DNA of 64,000 nt. Origin: Allobosea sp. BK604. GTDB taxonomy: Bacteria; Pseudomonadota; Alphaproteobacteria; Rhizobiales; Beijerinckiaceae. This document shows positions 8,481 through 16,194 of the stretch, one piece after another. The DNA is taken from positions 62,001 to 126,000 of the forward strand of contig NZ_SLZF01000016.1 in the NCBI RefSeq assembly GCF_004341515.1, read 5' to 3'. The position numbers and the translations under genes were made by a program. The notes under the pieces were generated by a model. The model worked only from the letters and a program-made list of their open reading frames with translations, ran no database searches and was not told the origin of the DNA. The first letter of the stretch is position 1, and the number at the start of each line of letters is the position of its first letter.

Positions 8481-9341
8481 ATGTCGGACGAATCCGCCGC
8501 CTCGCGCCGCACCTTTCTGCTGACCGCGCCGAGCCTGCTCGTCATCCTGCTCGCGCTGGCGGCGCCGCTGGCGCTGATGCTGGTCTTCAGCGTCTGGCGC
8601 TTCGTGCCGGGCAAGATCACCGACTACACGCTGACCCTCGCCAATTACTGGCGCTTCCTCGGCGACGGCTTCTACCTGAAGGTGATCGCGGACACGGTCC
8701 AGCTCGGCTTGCTGGTCACCGCGCTGTCGCTGGTCCTCGGCTACCCGCTCGCCTTCTTCCTGGCGCGGACGAAGAGCCGCTGGCAGCCGGTGCTGGTCTA
8801 CCTGATCTTCGTGCCGATGATGATCAGCCTGGTCGTGCGCGCCTATGGCTGGATGGTGCTGCTCGGCTATAACGGCGTCGTCAACGCGGTGCTGCTCCAG
8901 CTCGGCGTGATCGCGCTGCCGCTGCGCCTGCTCAACAGCGTGCACGCCGTCGTGCTCGGCCTCGTCGAGGTGCTGCTGCCCTTCATGGTCGTGCCGCTGC
9001 TGGCGGCGTTGAAGGATATCCCGCCCTCGGTGGAGGAGGCGGCGCGTGCGCTCGGCGCCACGCCGCGCCAGGTCTTCCTGAAGGTCACGCTGCCGCTCAG
9101 CATTCCCGGCATGATCTCCGGCTCGCTGATGGTGTTCTCGCTCGCCATCACCGCCTATGCGCTGCCGGCGCTGCTCGGCGGCGCCCAGGTCAAGATGATC
9201 AGCGCCATCGCCTATGACGCGATGCTGGTCAGCTATAACTGGCCGTTCGGCTCGGCTGTCGGCATCATCATGGTCCTGGTCTCGACCGCGCTGATCTACA
9301 GCTACCTGCGCTCGGTCCCGCAGAAGGCGCAGGGGCTATGA
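8481..9341 (+). CDS. ABC importer permease, PotB-like
   Basis: A 286-residue inner-membrane permease with about six transmembrane segments. The first, SLLVILLALAAPLALMLVF, is near residues 15-35. The EAA loop that contacts the ATPase is around EEAARALGATPRQVFLKV (about 190-208). It starts 3 bp after the ATPase gene and overlaps the second permease by 4 bp, so the operon is translationally coupled. It belongs to the binding-protein-dependent transport permease family of the spermidine/putrescine type. Confidence 0.93.
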   Translation: MSDESAASRRTFLLTAPSLLVILLALAAPLALMLVFSVWRFVPGKITDYTLTLANYWRFLGDGFYLKVIADTVQLGLLVTALSLVLGYPLAFFLARTKSRWQPVLVYLIFVPMMISLVVRAYGWMVLLGYNGVVNAVLLQLGVIALPLRLLNSVHAVVLGLVEVLLPFMVVPLLAALKDIPPSVEEAARALGATPRQVFLKVTLPLSIPGMISGSLMVFSLAITAYALPALLGGAQVKMISAIAYDAMLVSYNWPFGSAVGIIMVLVSTALIYSYLRSVPQKAQGL

Positions 9342-10141
9342 CCGGCCGTCGCCGCTCGCCGGCATGGATCGCCGTGTCCGTGCTCTCCGCCCTCGTCATG
9401 GCCTTCCTGCTGGCGCCGATCGTCGTCGTGCTGATCGAGGCGTTCAACGACAGCGAGCTGATGAGCTTCCCGCCGCGGGGCTTCTCCCTGCGCTGGTTCC
9501 AGGCCTTCTTCGCCAATGCCGAGTTCATGGGCTCGCTCTGGCTCAGCCTGCAACTCGCCCTGATCGCCGCCGCGATCTCGACGGCGCTCGGCGCCATGGC
9601 CGGGCTCGCGCTGGCGCGCGGCGGAGCGCGCCGCGCCTCGCTGCAGACGGTGCTGCTCTCGCCGCTCTATGTGCCGCGCGTGCTGGTCGGTCTCGCGCTG
9701 CTGCTCGCCTTCGCCTGGCTCAACATCTCCGGCTCGCTGCTCGGCCTCATCCTCGGCCATGTCCTGATCACCATGCCCTATGCCACCCGCACCGTGGTCG
9801 TCGGCATGCGCGCGGTCGAGCCCAGCGTCGAGGAGGCGTCCCGGATGCTCGGCGCGACGCGGGTCCAGACCTTCCGCCTGGTGACGCTGCCGATCATCCG
9901 CAGCGCGCTGATGTCGGGCTTCATCTTCGCGCTGATCATCTCCTTCTCGGACATCTATCTCGCGCTGTTCATCTCCGGGCCGCAGTCGATCACGATGCCG
10001 CTGCGGCTCTTCACCTTCATGGAATGGGACCAGTCGCCGCTCGTCGCGGCGGCCTCCGCCGTGCAGATCGTGCTTATTCTCTCCGTCATCCTGGTCGCGG
10101 GCCGGTTGTTCGGACTGTCCAGCCCCGGGAGTGTCGAGTGA
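9338..10141 (+). CDS. ABC importer permease, PotC-like
   Basis: A 267-residue permease that pairs with the PotB-like subunit. It has six predicted transmembrane helices; the first is VLSALVMAFLLAPIVVVLI. The EAA loop is EEASRMLGATRVQTFRLVTL. It overlaps the preceding gene by 4 bp (ATGA) and the following hyuA by 4 bp (GTGA). This overlap binds the importer and the hydrolase genes into one translational unit, which is the best evidence that HyuA/HyuB act on the imported compound. Confidence 0.93.
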   Translation: MTGRRRSPAWIAVSVLSALVMAFLLAPIVVVLIEAFNDSELMSFPPRGFSLRWFQAFFANAEFMGSLWLSLQLALIAAAISTALGAMAGLALARGGARRASLQTVLLSPLYVPRVLVGLALLLAFAWLNISGSLLGLILGHVLITMPYATRTVVVGMRAVEPSVEEASRMLGATRVQTFRLVTLPIIRSALMSGFIFALIISFSDIYLALFISGPQSITMPLRLFTFMEWDQSPLVAAASAVQIVLILSVILVAGRLFGLSSPGSVE

Positions 10142-12186
10142 CGTCACCGCAGCATAGTCTTGGCATCGATATCGGCGGCACCTTCACCGATCTGTCGCTC
10201 TGGCGCGCCGACGAGGAGCGCTTCGTCACGCTGAAAGTGCCGACCAACCGGGCGAAGCCGGCGCTCGGCGTCGTCGCCGGGCTGGAGCGGCTCGCCGGCG
10301 AGCACGGCATCGAGCCGGCCGAGATCGGCTATTTCGTCCATGGCACCACGATCGCGCTCAACACCCTGATCGAGCGCGACGGCGCCAGCCTCGGCCTGAT
10401 CGTGACGCGCGGCTTCCGCGACCTGCTCGTCATCCAGCGCCTGCGCATGCCGACGCCCTATAACTGGCGCACCGGCCGGCCGACGCCGCTGCTGCCGCGC
10501 CGCCATGTCTTCGAGGTGACCGGGCGGCTCGGACCGGAGGGGAGCGAGGAAACCGCGCTCTCCGAGGCCGATATCGACGCGGCCGTCGCCGCCGCGCGCG
10601 AAGCCGGGCTCGACGGGCTCGTGGTCTGCCTGATGCACGCCTATGGCAACCCGGCACATGAGCAGCGCGTCCGCGAGCGCGTGCGCGAGCTGGCGCCCGA
10701 TCTTTTCGTCTGCTGCTCGCATGAGATCTGGCCGCGCATGCGCGAATACGAGCGCGCCCTGATCTCGATCATGAACGCCTATGTCATGCCGAAGATCGAC
10801 GGCTATCTCGGCGATCTCGAGACCCGCCTGGCCGGCATGGGGATGGCGGCGCGGCCCTTCATCACCCAGTCGACCGGCGGCATCGTCAGCGCCGCGAGCG
10901 CCCGCCGCAACCCGGTCGAGACCCTGCTTTCGGGCCCGGCCGCCGGAGTCATGGGCGCCGTCCATGCTGCCGGCCTCGCCGGTATCGGCGACTTCATCAC
11001 GCTCGATATCGGCGGCACCAGCGCCGACGTCGCCTTCGTCAATGGCGGCGCGCCGCGCATCAGCCAGAGCGAGCATGTCGCCGATTTCCCGCTGCTGATG
11101 CCGGTCGTCGGCGTCTCCTCGATCGGCGCCGGCGGTGGCTCGGTGATCTCGGTCGACGAGATGGGCGTGATGCGGATCGGCCCGGTCAGCGTCGGCGCCG
11201 ATCCCGGGCCGGCCTGCTACGGCCGCGGCGGCAGCGCAGCCGCCGTCACCGATGCCTTCCTGGTCGGCGGCTTCCTCAATCCCGACACCTTCGCCGGTGG
11301 CCATCTCAGGCTTTCGGTCGAGGCCGCCCGCGCGGCGCTGGCTCCGCTTTGCGCGCGCCTTGGCCGCGGCGAGGCCGAGACGGTCGAGGCCGTGATGCAG
11401 GTCGCGGCGAGCTCGATCTATGCCGAGCTCTCGAACCTCGCCGCGAAGCAGGGCGTCTCGGTCGCCGATTACGCCATGCTGCCCTTCGGCGGCGCCGGCC
11501 CGCTCTTGGCCGTGCCGGTCGCCGACGAGCTCGGCATCACCCGCATCCTCGTTCCGGCCGCGCCCGGCACGCTCTGCTCGCTCGGCGCGCTGCTCTCGGA
11601 CGTCTCGAAGCCGTTCGTGCGCTCGATCGTGCAGCCGCTCGCCAGCTCGGCCGGGCTGCTGGCCGATGCGTTCCGCGATCTCGGCCGCCAGGCGGAGGCC
11701 TGGCTCGGCAGCGAGGCGCCCGAGCTCGCGGCGCAGCGCCTCGAGGTCGCCGCCGACATGCGCTATCTCGGCCAGTCCTACGAGATCGACGTGCCGCTCG
11801 AGCCGCGCTGGCTGGAGGAGGGCGACCTCGCCGCGATCGGCGACGCCTTCCACAAGCGCCACCGCGCCATGTTCGCCCATGCCGACGAGGCGGCGCCGGT
11901 CGAGATCGTCGACCTGCGCGTCACCATCATCGGTACCACCGAGAAGCCCGCGGCGCGCGAGTTGCCGAGCGGACAGGCGACCGAGCTTCGCCCCAGCGGC
12001 AGCCGCGATGTCGTGGTGCGCGGCGCCTTCCAGCCCGTGCCGATCTACCAGCGCCGCGACATCCCCGTCGGCGCTGGCTTTTCCGGCCCGGCCATCGTCG
12101 AGCAGGACGACACCACGACCTATGTCGCTCCCGGCTGGAGCGCGAGCTGCCACGCCTCCGGCACGCTCATCCTGGAAAGACTGTGA
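10138..12186 (+). CDS. hyuA: hydantoinase/oxoprolinase A subunit (HyuA family), cluster 1
   Basis: A 682-residue HyuA-type ATPase subunit. The GTG start at 10138 overlaps the permease stop. The N-terminal domain begins LGIDIGGTFTDLSLW, the phosphate-binding loop of the ASKHA fold. A second nucleotide motif, ITLDIGGTSADVAFV, is at about residues 284-298, and GAGGGSVI follows. Family members work with HyuB in ATP-driven opening of cyclic amides (N-methylhydantoin, 5-oxoproline) or in acetone and acetophenone carboxylation. With only A and B subunits and no gamma subunit, an amidohydrolase role is favoured over acetone carboxylase. The substrate remains unknown. Confidence 0.9.
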   Translation: MTSPQHSLGIDIGGTFTDLSLWRADEERFVTLKVPTNRAKPALGVVAGLERLAGEHGIEPAEIGYFVHGTTIALNTLIERDGASLGLIVTRGFRDLLVIQRLRMPTPYNWRTGRPTPLLPRRHVFEVTGRLGPEGSEETALSEADIDAAVAAAREAGLDGLVVCLMHAYGNPAHEQRVRERVRELAPDLFVCCSHEIWPRMREYERALISIMNAYVMPKIDGYLGDLETRLAGMGMAARPFITQSTGGIVSAASARRNPVETLLSGPAAGVMGAVHAAGLAGIGDFITLDIGGTSADVAFVNGGAPRISQSEHVADFPLLMPVVGVSSIGAGGGSVISVDEMGVMRIGPVSVGADPGPACYGRGGSAAAVTDAFLVGGFLNPDTFAGGHLRLSVEAARAALAPLCARLGRGEAETVEAVMQVAASSIYAELSNLAAKQGVSVADYAMLPFGGAGPLLAVPVADELGITRILVPAAPGTLCSLGALLSDVSKPFVRSIVQPLASSAGLLADAFRDLGRQAEAWLGSEAPELAAQRLEVAADMRYLGQSYEIDVPLEPRWLEEGDLAAIGDAFHKRHRAMFAHADEAAPVEIVDLRVTIIGTTEKPAARELPSGQATELRPSGSRDVVVRGAFQPVPIYQRRDIPVGAGFSGPAIVEQDDTTTYVAPGWSASCHASGTLILERL

Positions 12187-12188
12187 CC

Positions 12189-14183
12189 ATGGCCATCGAC
12201 GGCGTCCTGCTCGGCATCCTCAACAATTATTTCCGCGCTGCGGCCGAGGCCTCCGGCTACACGCTCGAGCGCACGGCCTACACGACCTTCATCAAGGAGA
12301 GCCAGGACTTCACCACCGGGCTGATCACGCCATCAGGCGAGCATTTCGCCTTTCCGGTCTCGATCGGCGCGCAGAGCTATATCGGCATCGACTATTCGAC
12401 CTTCATCAAGGCGCTGGCGCCCTGGCATGAGGGCGATATCGGCATCGCCAATTGCCCCTTCGCCACCAGGGGCGTCTCGACCCATCTGCCCGACTACCAC
12501 CTGCTGAAGCCGATCTTCGCCGAGGGCGAGCTGATCGGCTTCGCCTGGGCCTTCATCCATTCCTCCGACATGGGCGGCATCGTCGCCGGCAGCATCCAGC
12601 CGAGCGCCTACGAGCTGTTCCAGGAGGGGATAAGGATCACGCCCAAGAAGCTCTATGCCAAGGGCGTGCTGCAGGAGGACGTGCGCGAGTTCCTGCTTTC
12701 CAATGTCCGCATTCCCGACAAGAACTGGGGCGATCTCAACGCCGTCGTCGCCGCGCTCGGCATCGCCGACGCGCGCGTGCGCCAGGCCGTGGTCAAATGG
12801 GGGCTGGACGCCGTGCGCGAGGGCCGTGATGCGCTGATCGGCTATGCCGAAAGCCGCGCCCGCGCCGTGATCCGCACCATGCCGGACTCGCATTGGAGCT
12901 TCGAGGACTATCTCGAGGATGATTTCGTCTCGGACGTGCCGGTGCGCATCAAGCTCAGCGTCGAGAAGGATGGCGAGGACGGGCTGCATTTCGACTTCAC
13001 CGGCTCCGACCCGCAGGTGCAGGCGGCCTTCAACCTCGCCACCAACGGCCGCCACCCATTCCTCTGCCTGGCGATGTTCGGCTTCTTCCGCACCCGCGAT
13101 CCCGGCATGCCGATCAATGCCGGGCTGATCCGTCCGTTCCGCTTCACGGCGCCGGAAGGCAGCGTCGTCAACGCCTCCTTCCCGGCCGCCACCGGCGTGC
13201 GCTACGCGCTGACCCAGCTGATCTTCACCATCGTCCAGGGCGCGCTCGCCGAGCTGCTGCCCGGCACGATCCCGGCCGCCGGCGCCGGCCAGGCCACCAT
13301 TCCCGCGATCTCGACCGTCGATCCCCATAGCGGCCAGCGCCAGGTCACGGTCATCCAGCCGATGATCGGCGGTTCCGGCGGCCGCCCCTGGGCCGACGGC
13401 GTCGAGGGCTGCGACATCTCGCTCGGCTCGCTGCGCAATACGCCCTGCGAGATCCTGGAGCACGAGGCCGGGCTGCGCGTACTTGCCTATGAGGTGATCC
13501 CGGGCAGCGGCGGGGCAGGGCGCTTCCGTGGCGGCAGTGCGCTCAGGCTCGACGTCAGGCTGCTGCATCCCAATACGATCTTCACGGCGCGCGGCATGGA
13601 ACGCACCAAGTTCCAGCCCTGGGGCCTCGACGGCGGCAAGGCGGGAGCGCCGGGCGACTGCGTGCTCAACCCGGGCACGAACGCGCAGAAGCGGCTCGGC
13701 AAGGTCAATGTCGAGCGGCTCTCCGCCGGCGACGTCATCAGCCTGCGCACGCCGGCCGGCGGCGGTTATGGCGACCCCTTGTCACGCGACAGCGCCAAGG
13801 TGCTGGACGATGTCCTCGACGGCTTCGTCAGCGTCGCCGATGCCGAGGCGATCTACGGTGTCGTCCTCGACGGCGCAGAGGTCGATGAGGCCGCGACGGC
13901 CGTCAGCAGGGCCAGGCCGAACGCCGCCCCGCCAGCCTCCCGCTATGATTTCGGGCTGGGGCGCGCCGCCTATATGCGGCAATTCCCGGCAGGCGTTCTC
14001 GACGAGTTGAGCGGGCTGTTGCAGGCCTTGCCGCCGAGCCTGCGCTATCGCGGCAAGCAGGTCGCGGTCGCCGCCCTGCGCCAGGAGTTCGATACCGCGC
14101 CCGCGTCCCATGGTTGGCTGACCGCTCATTGGCAGTGCATCGAGGCGACGCTGTTCGGGACGGCGCCAGCCGGCGCAAAGTAA
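12189..14183 (+). CDS. hyuB: hydantoinase/oxoprolinase B subunit (HyuB family), cluster 1
   Basis: A 664-residue HyuB subunit starting 2 bp after hyuA (ATG 12189, MAIDGVLLGILNNYF). Family features are the N-terminal LERTAYTTFIKESQDF, the central FDFTGSDPQVQAAFN, the VGINFEDR-free core typical of HyuB, and the C-terminal LRTPAGGGYGDPLSRD (about residues 520-535). About 120 extra residues follow that last motif, so the tail is longer than in the second HyuB of this window (569 residues). It forms the active enzyme with HyuA. It ends the IclR-controlled operon, and no strong terminator is visible after it. Confidence 0.9.
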   Translation: MAIDGVLLGILNNYFRAAAEASGYTLERTAYTTFIKESQDFTTGLITPSGEHFAFPVSIGAQSYIGIDYSTFIKALAPWHEGDIGIANCPFATRGVSTHLPDYHLLKPIFAEGELIGFAWAFIHSSDMGGIVAGSIQPSAYELFQEGIRITPKKLYAKGVLQEDVREFLLSNVRIPDKNWGDLNAVVAALGIADARVRQAVVKWGLDAVREGRDALIGYAESRARAVIRTMPDSHWSFEDYLEDDFVSDVPVRIKLSVEKDGEDGLHFDFTGSDPQVQAAFNLATNGRHPFLCLAMFGFFRTRDPGMPINAGLIRPFRFTAPEGSVVNASFPAATGVRYALTQLIFTIVQGALAELLPGTIPAAGAGQATIPAISTVDPHSGQRQVTVIQPMIGGSGGRPWADGVEGCDISLGSLRNTPCEILEHEAGLRVLAYEVIPGSGGAGRFRGGSALRLDVRLLHPNTIFTARGMERTKFQPWGLDGGKAGAPGDCVLNPGTNAQKRLGKVNVERLSAGDVISLRTPAGGGYGDPLSRDSAKVLDDVLDGFVSVADAEAIYGVVLDGAEVDEAATAVSRARPNAAPPASRYDFGLGRAAYMRQFPAGVLDELSGLLQALPPSLRYRGKQVAVAALRQEFDTAPASHGWLTAHWQCIEATLFGTAPAGAK

Positions 14184-14391
14184 TCGATCGAACCTCGCGG
14201 GATCATCGAGGCAGGACGCTGTTCGGGGGGCTCGGCCTGACGATGGTTGGCGCGGCAAATGAGGGCCTTTGCTCCGCCCATCCCTGCATTCTCAATGTCA
14301 GGGTTACGGTCGTCAGCTTTTCTTTGAGAGTTTTACGGGTTCGTTGACTCTCAGGCGCGAACTGCCCTTGGGGAATAACTGATTTTTCCGA

Positions 14392-15126
14392 ATGCTGGCC
14401 GAGGATCAGGGCATCTCGGACCGGGCAACGGAAGACATGCTTCTCGGAACACTCGATGATGCGGCTGTCGCTGAGCTTGATGAAGCCGCATCGGGCGCGG
14501 GCATCGACATCGATCTGCTTCGCTCGACGCCCGCCCGCGACATTCGCGCCCAGATCGAGGCGGTCCTCACCTTGCTTCAGGATGTGGACCATCGCGCCTT
14601 GCTCGCGAAGCAGGGTTTCTTCTCGCGGCTGACAGGCGCGGATGTCGAAGCGCGCCTCAGGTTCGAAATCTCCGCTCAACAGGTGATCTCGGCGGTCGCC
14701 CGGTTGCGCGAGGCCGCCCTTGCGGGGCGTCGCCTGCGCCGGCTCCTCGCGGAGGCGCGCCGGGATCTCGACAGCGAGCAGGAGCGGCTGCAAGCCGTCA
14801 TCGCCGCGGCGCAGGCGCTGCTGGGGCGTGAAGCCGGGACGGATGGTTTCGCAAGAGACAGGTTCGAGCGGCGCCTGGCCAGCATCATGGCCCTGCATGC
14901 CGCCAATATCCTGACGCTCGGACAGATGGTCCTCGCCGAGGGCGTCCTGGATCGCTTGCTCGATCGCTGCACCGATGTCGACACGCTGATCATCCCGCTC
15001 TGGCAGCGCCATGCCTTTGCCCTGGCCCAGGCAGCGGGGCACCAGACGTTCTCCAAGGCTGCGCAGGACTTCACCGACACGCATCGCCATCTCATCGCCC
15101 ATCTCGAACAGGACGCGCGCATATGA
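14392..15126 (+). CDS. helical protein, possible divergent TelA-like partner
   Basis: A 244-residue, almost entirely alpha-helical protein without signal peptide or membrane segment. It overlaps the start of telA by 4 bp and leads a three-gene operon. I do not recognise it directly. Read beside TelA it shows a parallel order of features: a short FFSRL segment, then a helix with RLRFEISAQQVISAVARL, a long Arg/Leu coiled coil, and near the end a segment IIPLWQRHAFALA that resembles TelA's TLPAWKRSFMLAL. This suggests a shortened, diverged TelA homologue, so the two might form a hetero-oligomer. This is a by-eye comparison, and profile searches could overturn it. Confidence 0.6.
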   Translation: MLAEDQGISDRATEDMLLGTLDDAAVAELDEAASGAGIDIDLLRSTPARDIRAQIEAVLTLLQDVDHRALLAKQGFFSRLTGADVEARLRFEISAQQVISAVARLREAALAGRRLRRLLAEARRDLDSEQERLQAVIAAAQALLGREAGTDGFARDRFERRLASIMALHAANILTLGQMVLAEGVLDRLLDRCTDVDTLIIPLWQRHAFALAQAAGHQTFSKAAQDFTDTHRHLIAHLEQDARI

Positions 15127-16193
15127 CCGAAGCCGTTTCGAACCTGGCCGGAGAGCTCGCCGCGACCGGCTCCACGGACGACGAGGTTCTCCGTCTCGCC
15201 GCCACGATCGACATTCATTCGCCGCTCTCCATTCAGGAATTCGGCAAGGAGATCGCCGAGCGCTCGACCGCCTATACCGATGAGATCCTCAACTCGGCGC
15301 GGGCGGCCGATCTCGACGAGACCGGGCGTCGACTGAACGAGATCGTGCAGACCGCGCAACAATTCGACCTCGACGCGCTCGATAACGGCATGTCCCGGAC
15401 GCCGCTGATCGGCGGATTGCTCAAGCGCTTCGCCATGTCCCGGGAACGGGCGGTGGCGCGCTTCGAAACGGTGAAGGAGCGGGTCGATAAACTGGTGGCC
15501 CAGGTCGATTCGACCGCGCAGCTCCTGAACCGGCGCAGCCGCGATTTCCAGTTGATGTATGACGGCGTCAAGCAGGACCATATCCTGCTCGGCCAGCATG
15601 TTCAGGCGATCCGGCTGCGGCTGGCCGACATCGACGAGGCGATCCGGGATATCGGCGCCGGGGCAGGGGATCTCGATTCAGCGGAGCGCATCGCTTTGCT
15701 GGAAACCAGCCGCAATCAACTCGACAAGCGCGCCGACGACCTTGAGATGCTGCAGCACGCCGCGATGCAGACCCTGCCGATGGTCCGGATCATCCAGTCC
15801 AACAATCTCACGCTGGTGGACAAGTTCCAGACCATTCGCCAGCTGACCCTGCCTGCCTGGAAGCGCAGCTTCATGCTGGCCTTGACGCTCGACGAACAGA
15901 GCCGGGCCGAGGAACTCTCGGCTGCCATCGACAACACCACCAATGCGATGATGCGGCGCAATGCGGAGCTGTTGCATCAGAACTCCGTCGCCACGGCGCG
16001 GGCCAATCAGCGCCTTGTGATCGACATCGACACCCTGCGCGAGGTCCATGGCAAGATCCTGCTGACCCTCTCGGATGTCCGCAAGGAGCATGTCTCCGGA
16101 GCCGAGGGCCGCAAGCAGGCGATCGCCGAGCTGGAGCGCCTGCGGAGCGAAATGACGAGCGGCATCAACGCCATCGGATTGGGCGACGGCTGA
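15123..16193 (+). CDS. telA: TelA family toxic-anion resistance protein
   Basis: A 356-residue protein of the TelA/KlaB family. Hallmarks are the amphipathic segment PLIGGLLKRFAMS (about residues 97-109), long coiled coils, and the conserved block MVRIIQSNNLTLVDKFQTI followed by LTLPAWKRSFMLAL (about 220-260). Family members are linked to tellurite and other anion resistance and to envelope stress, but the mechanism is not settled. It sits between the helical protein (4-bp overlap) and a large membrane protein (1-bp gap). The order small helical protein, TelA, membrane protein recalls the klaABC (kilA) operon of plasmid RK2, though I can only claim the likeness in layout. Confidence 0.88.
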   Translation: MTEAVSNLAGELAATGSTDDEVLRLAATIDIHSPLSIQEFGKEIAERSTAYTDEILNSARAADLDETGRRLNEIVQTAQQFDLDALDNGMSRTPLIGGLLKRFAMSRERAVARFETVKERVDKLVAQVDSTAQLLNRRSRDFQLMYDGVKQDHILLGQHVQAIRLRLADIDEAIRDIGAGAGDLDSAERIALLETSRNQLDKRADDLEMLQHAAMQTLPMVRIIQSNNLTLVDKFQTIRQLTLPAWKRSFMLALTLDEQSRAEELSAAIDNTTNAMMRRNAELLHQNSVATARANQRLVIDIDTLREVHGKILLTLSDVRKEHVSGAEGRKQAIAELERLRSEMTSGINAIGLGDG

Positions 16194-16194
16194 G

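Noticed and set aside
5397..8945. A 1182-codon open frame on the minus strand running through the IclR gene and opposite the ABC importer genes
   Set aside because: Only the last 268 codons have a known fold. The rest lies antisense to three intact ABC genes, is Arg/His/Gln-rich and has no motif. High GC leaves such frames open by chance.
10144..12153. A 669-codon antisense frame covering hyuA
   Set aside because: It mirrors hyuA codon by codon and shows low-complexity Arg/Asp/Gly composition. The sense strand has all HyuA motifs.
10138..14183. Acetone carboxylase
   Set aside because: The family resemblance is there, but no gamma subunit gene is present and the operon is tied to an importer, so a hydantoinase-type role fits better.
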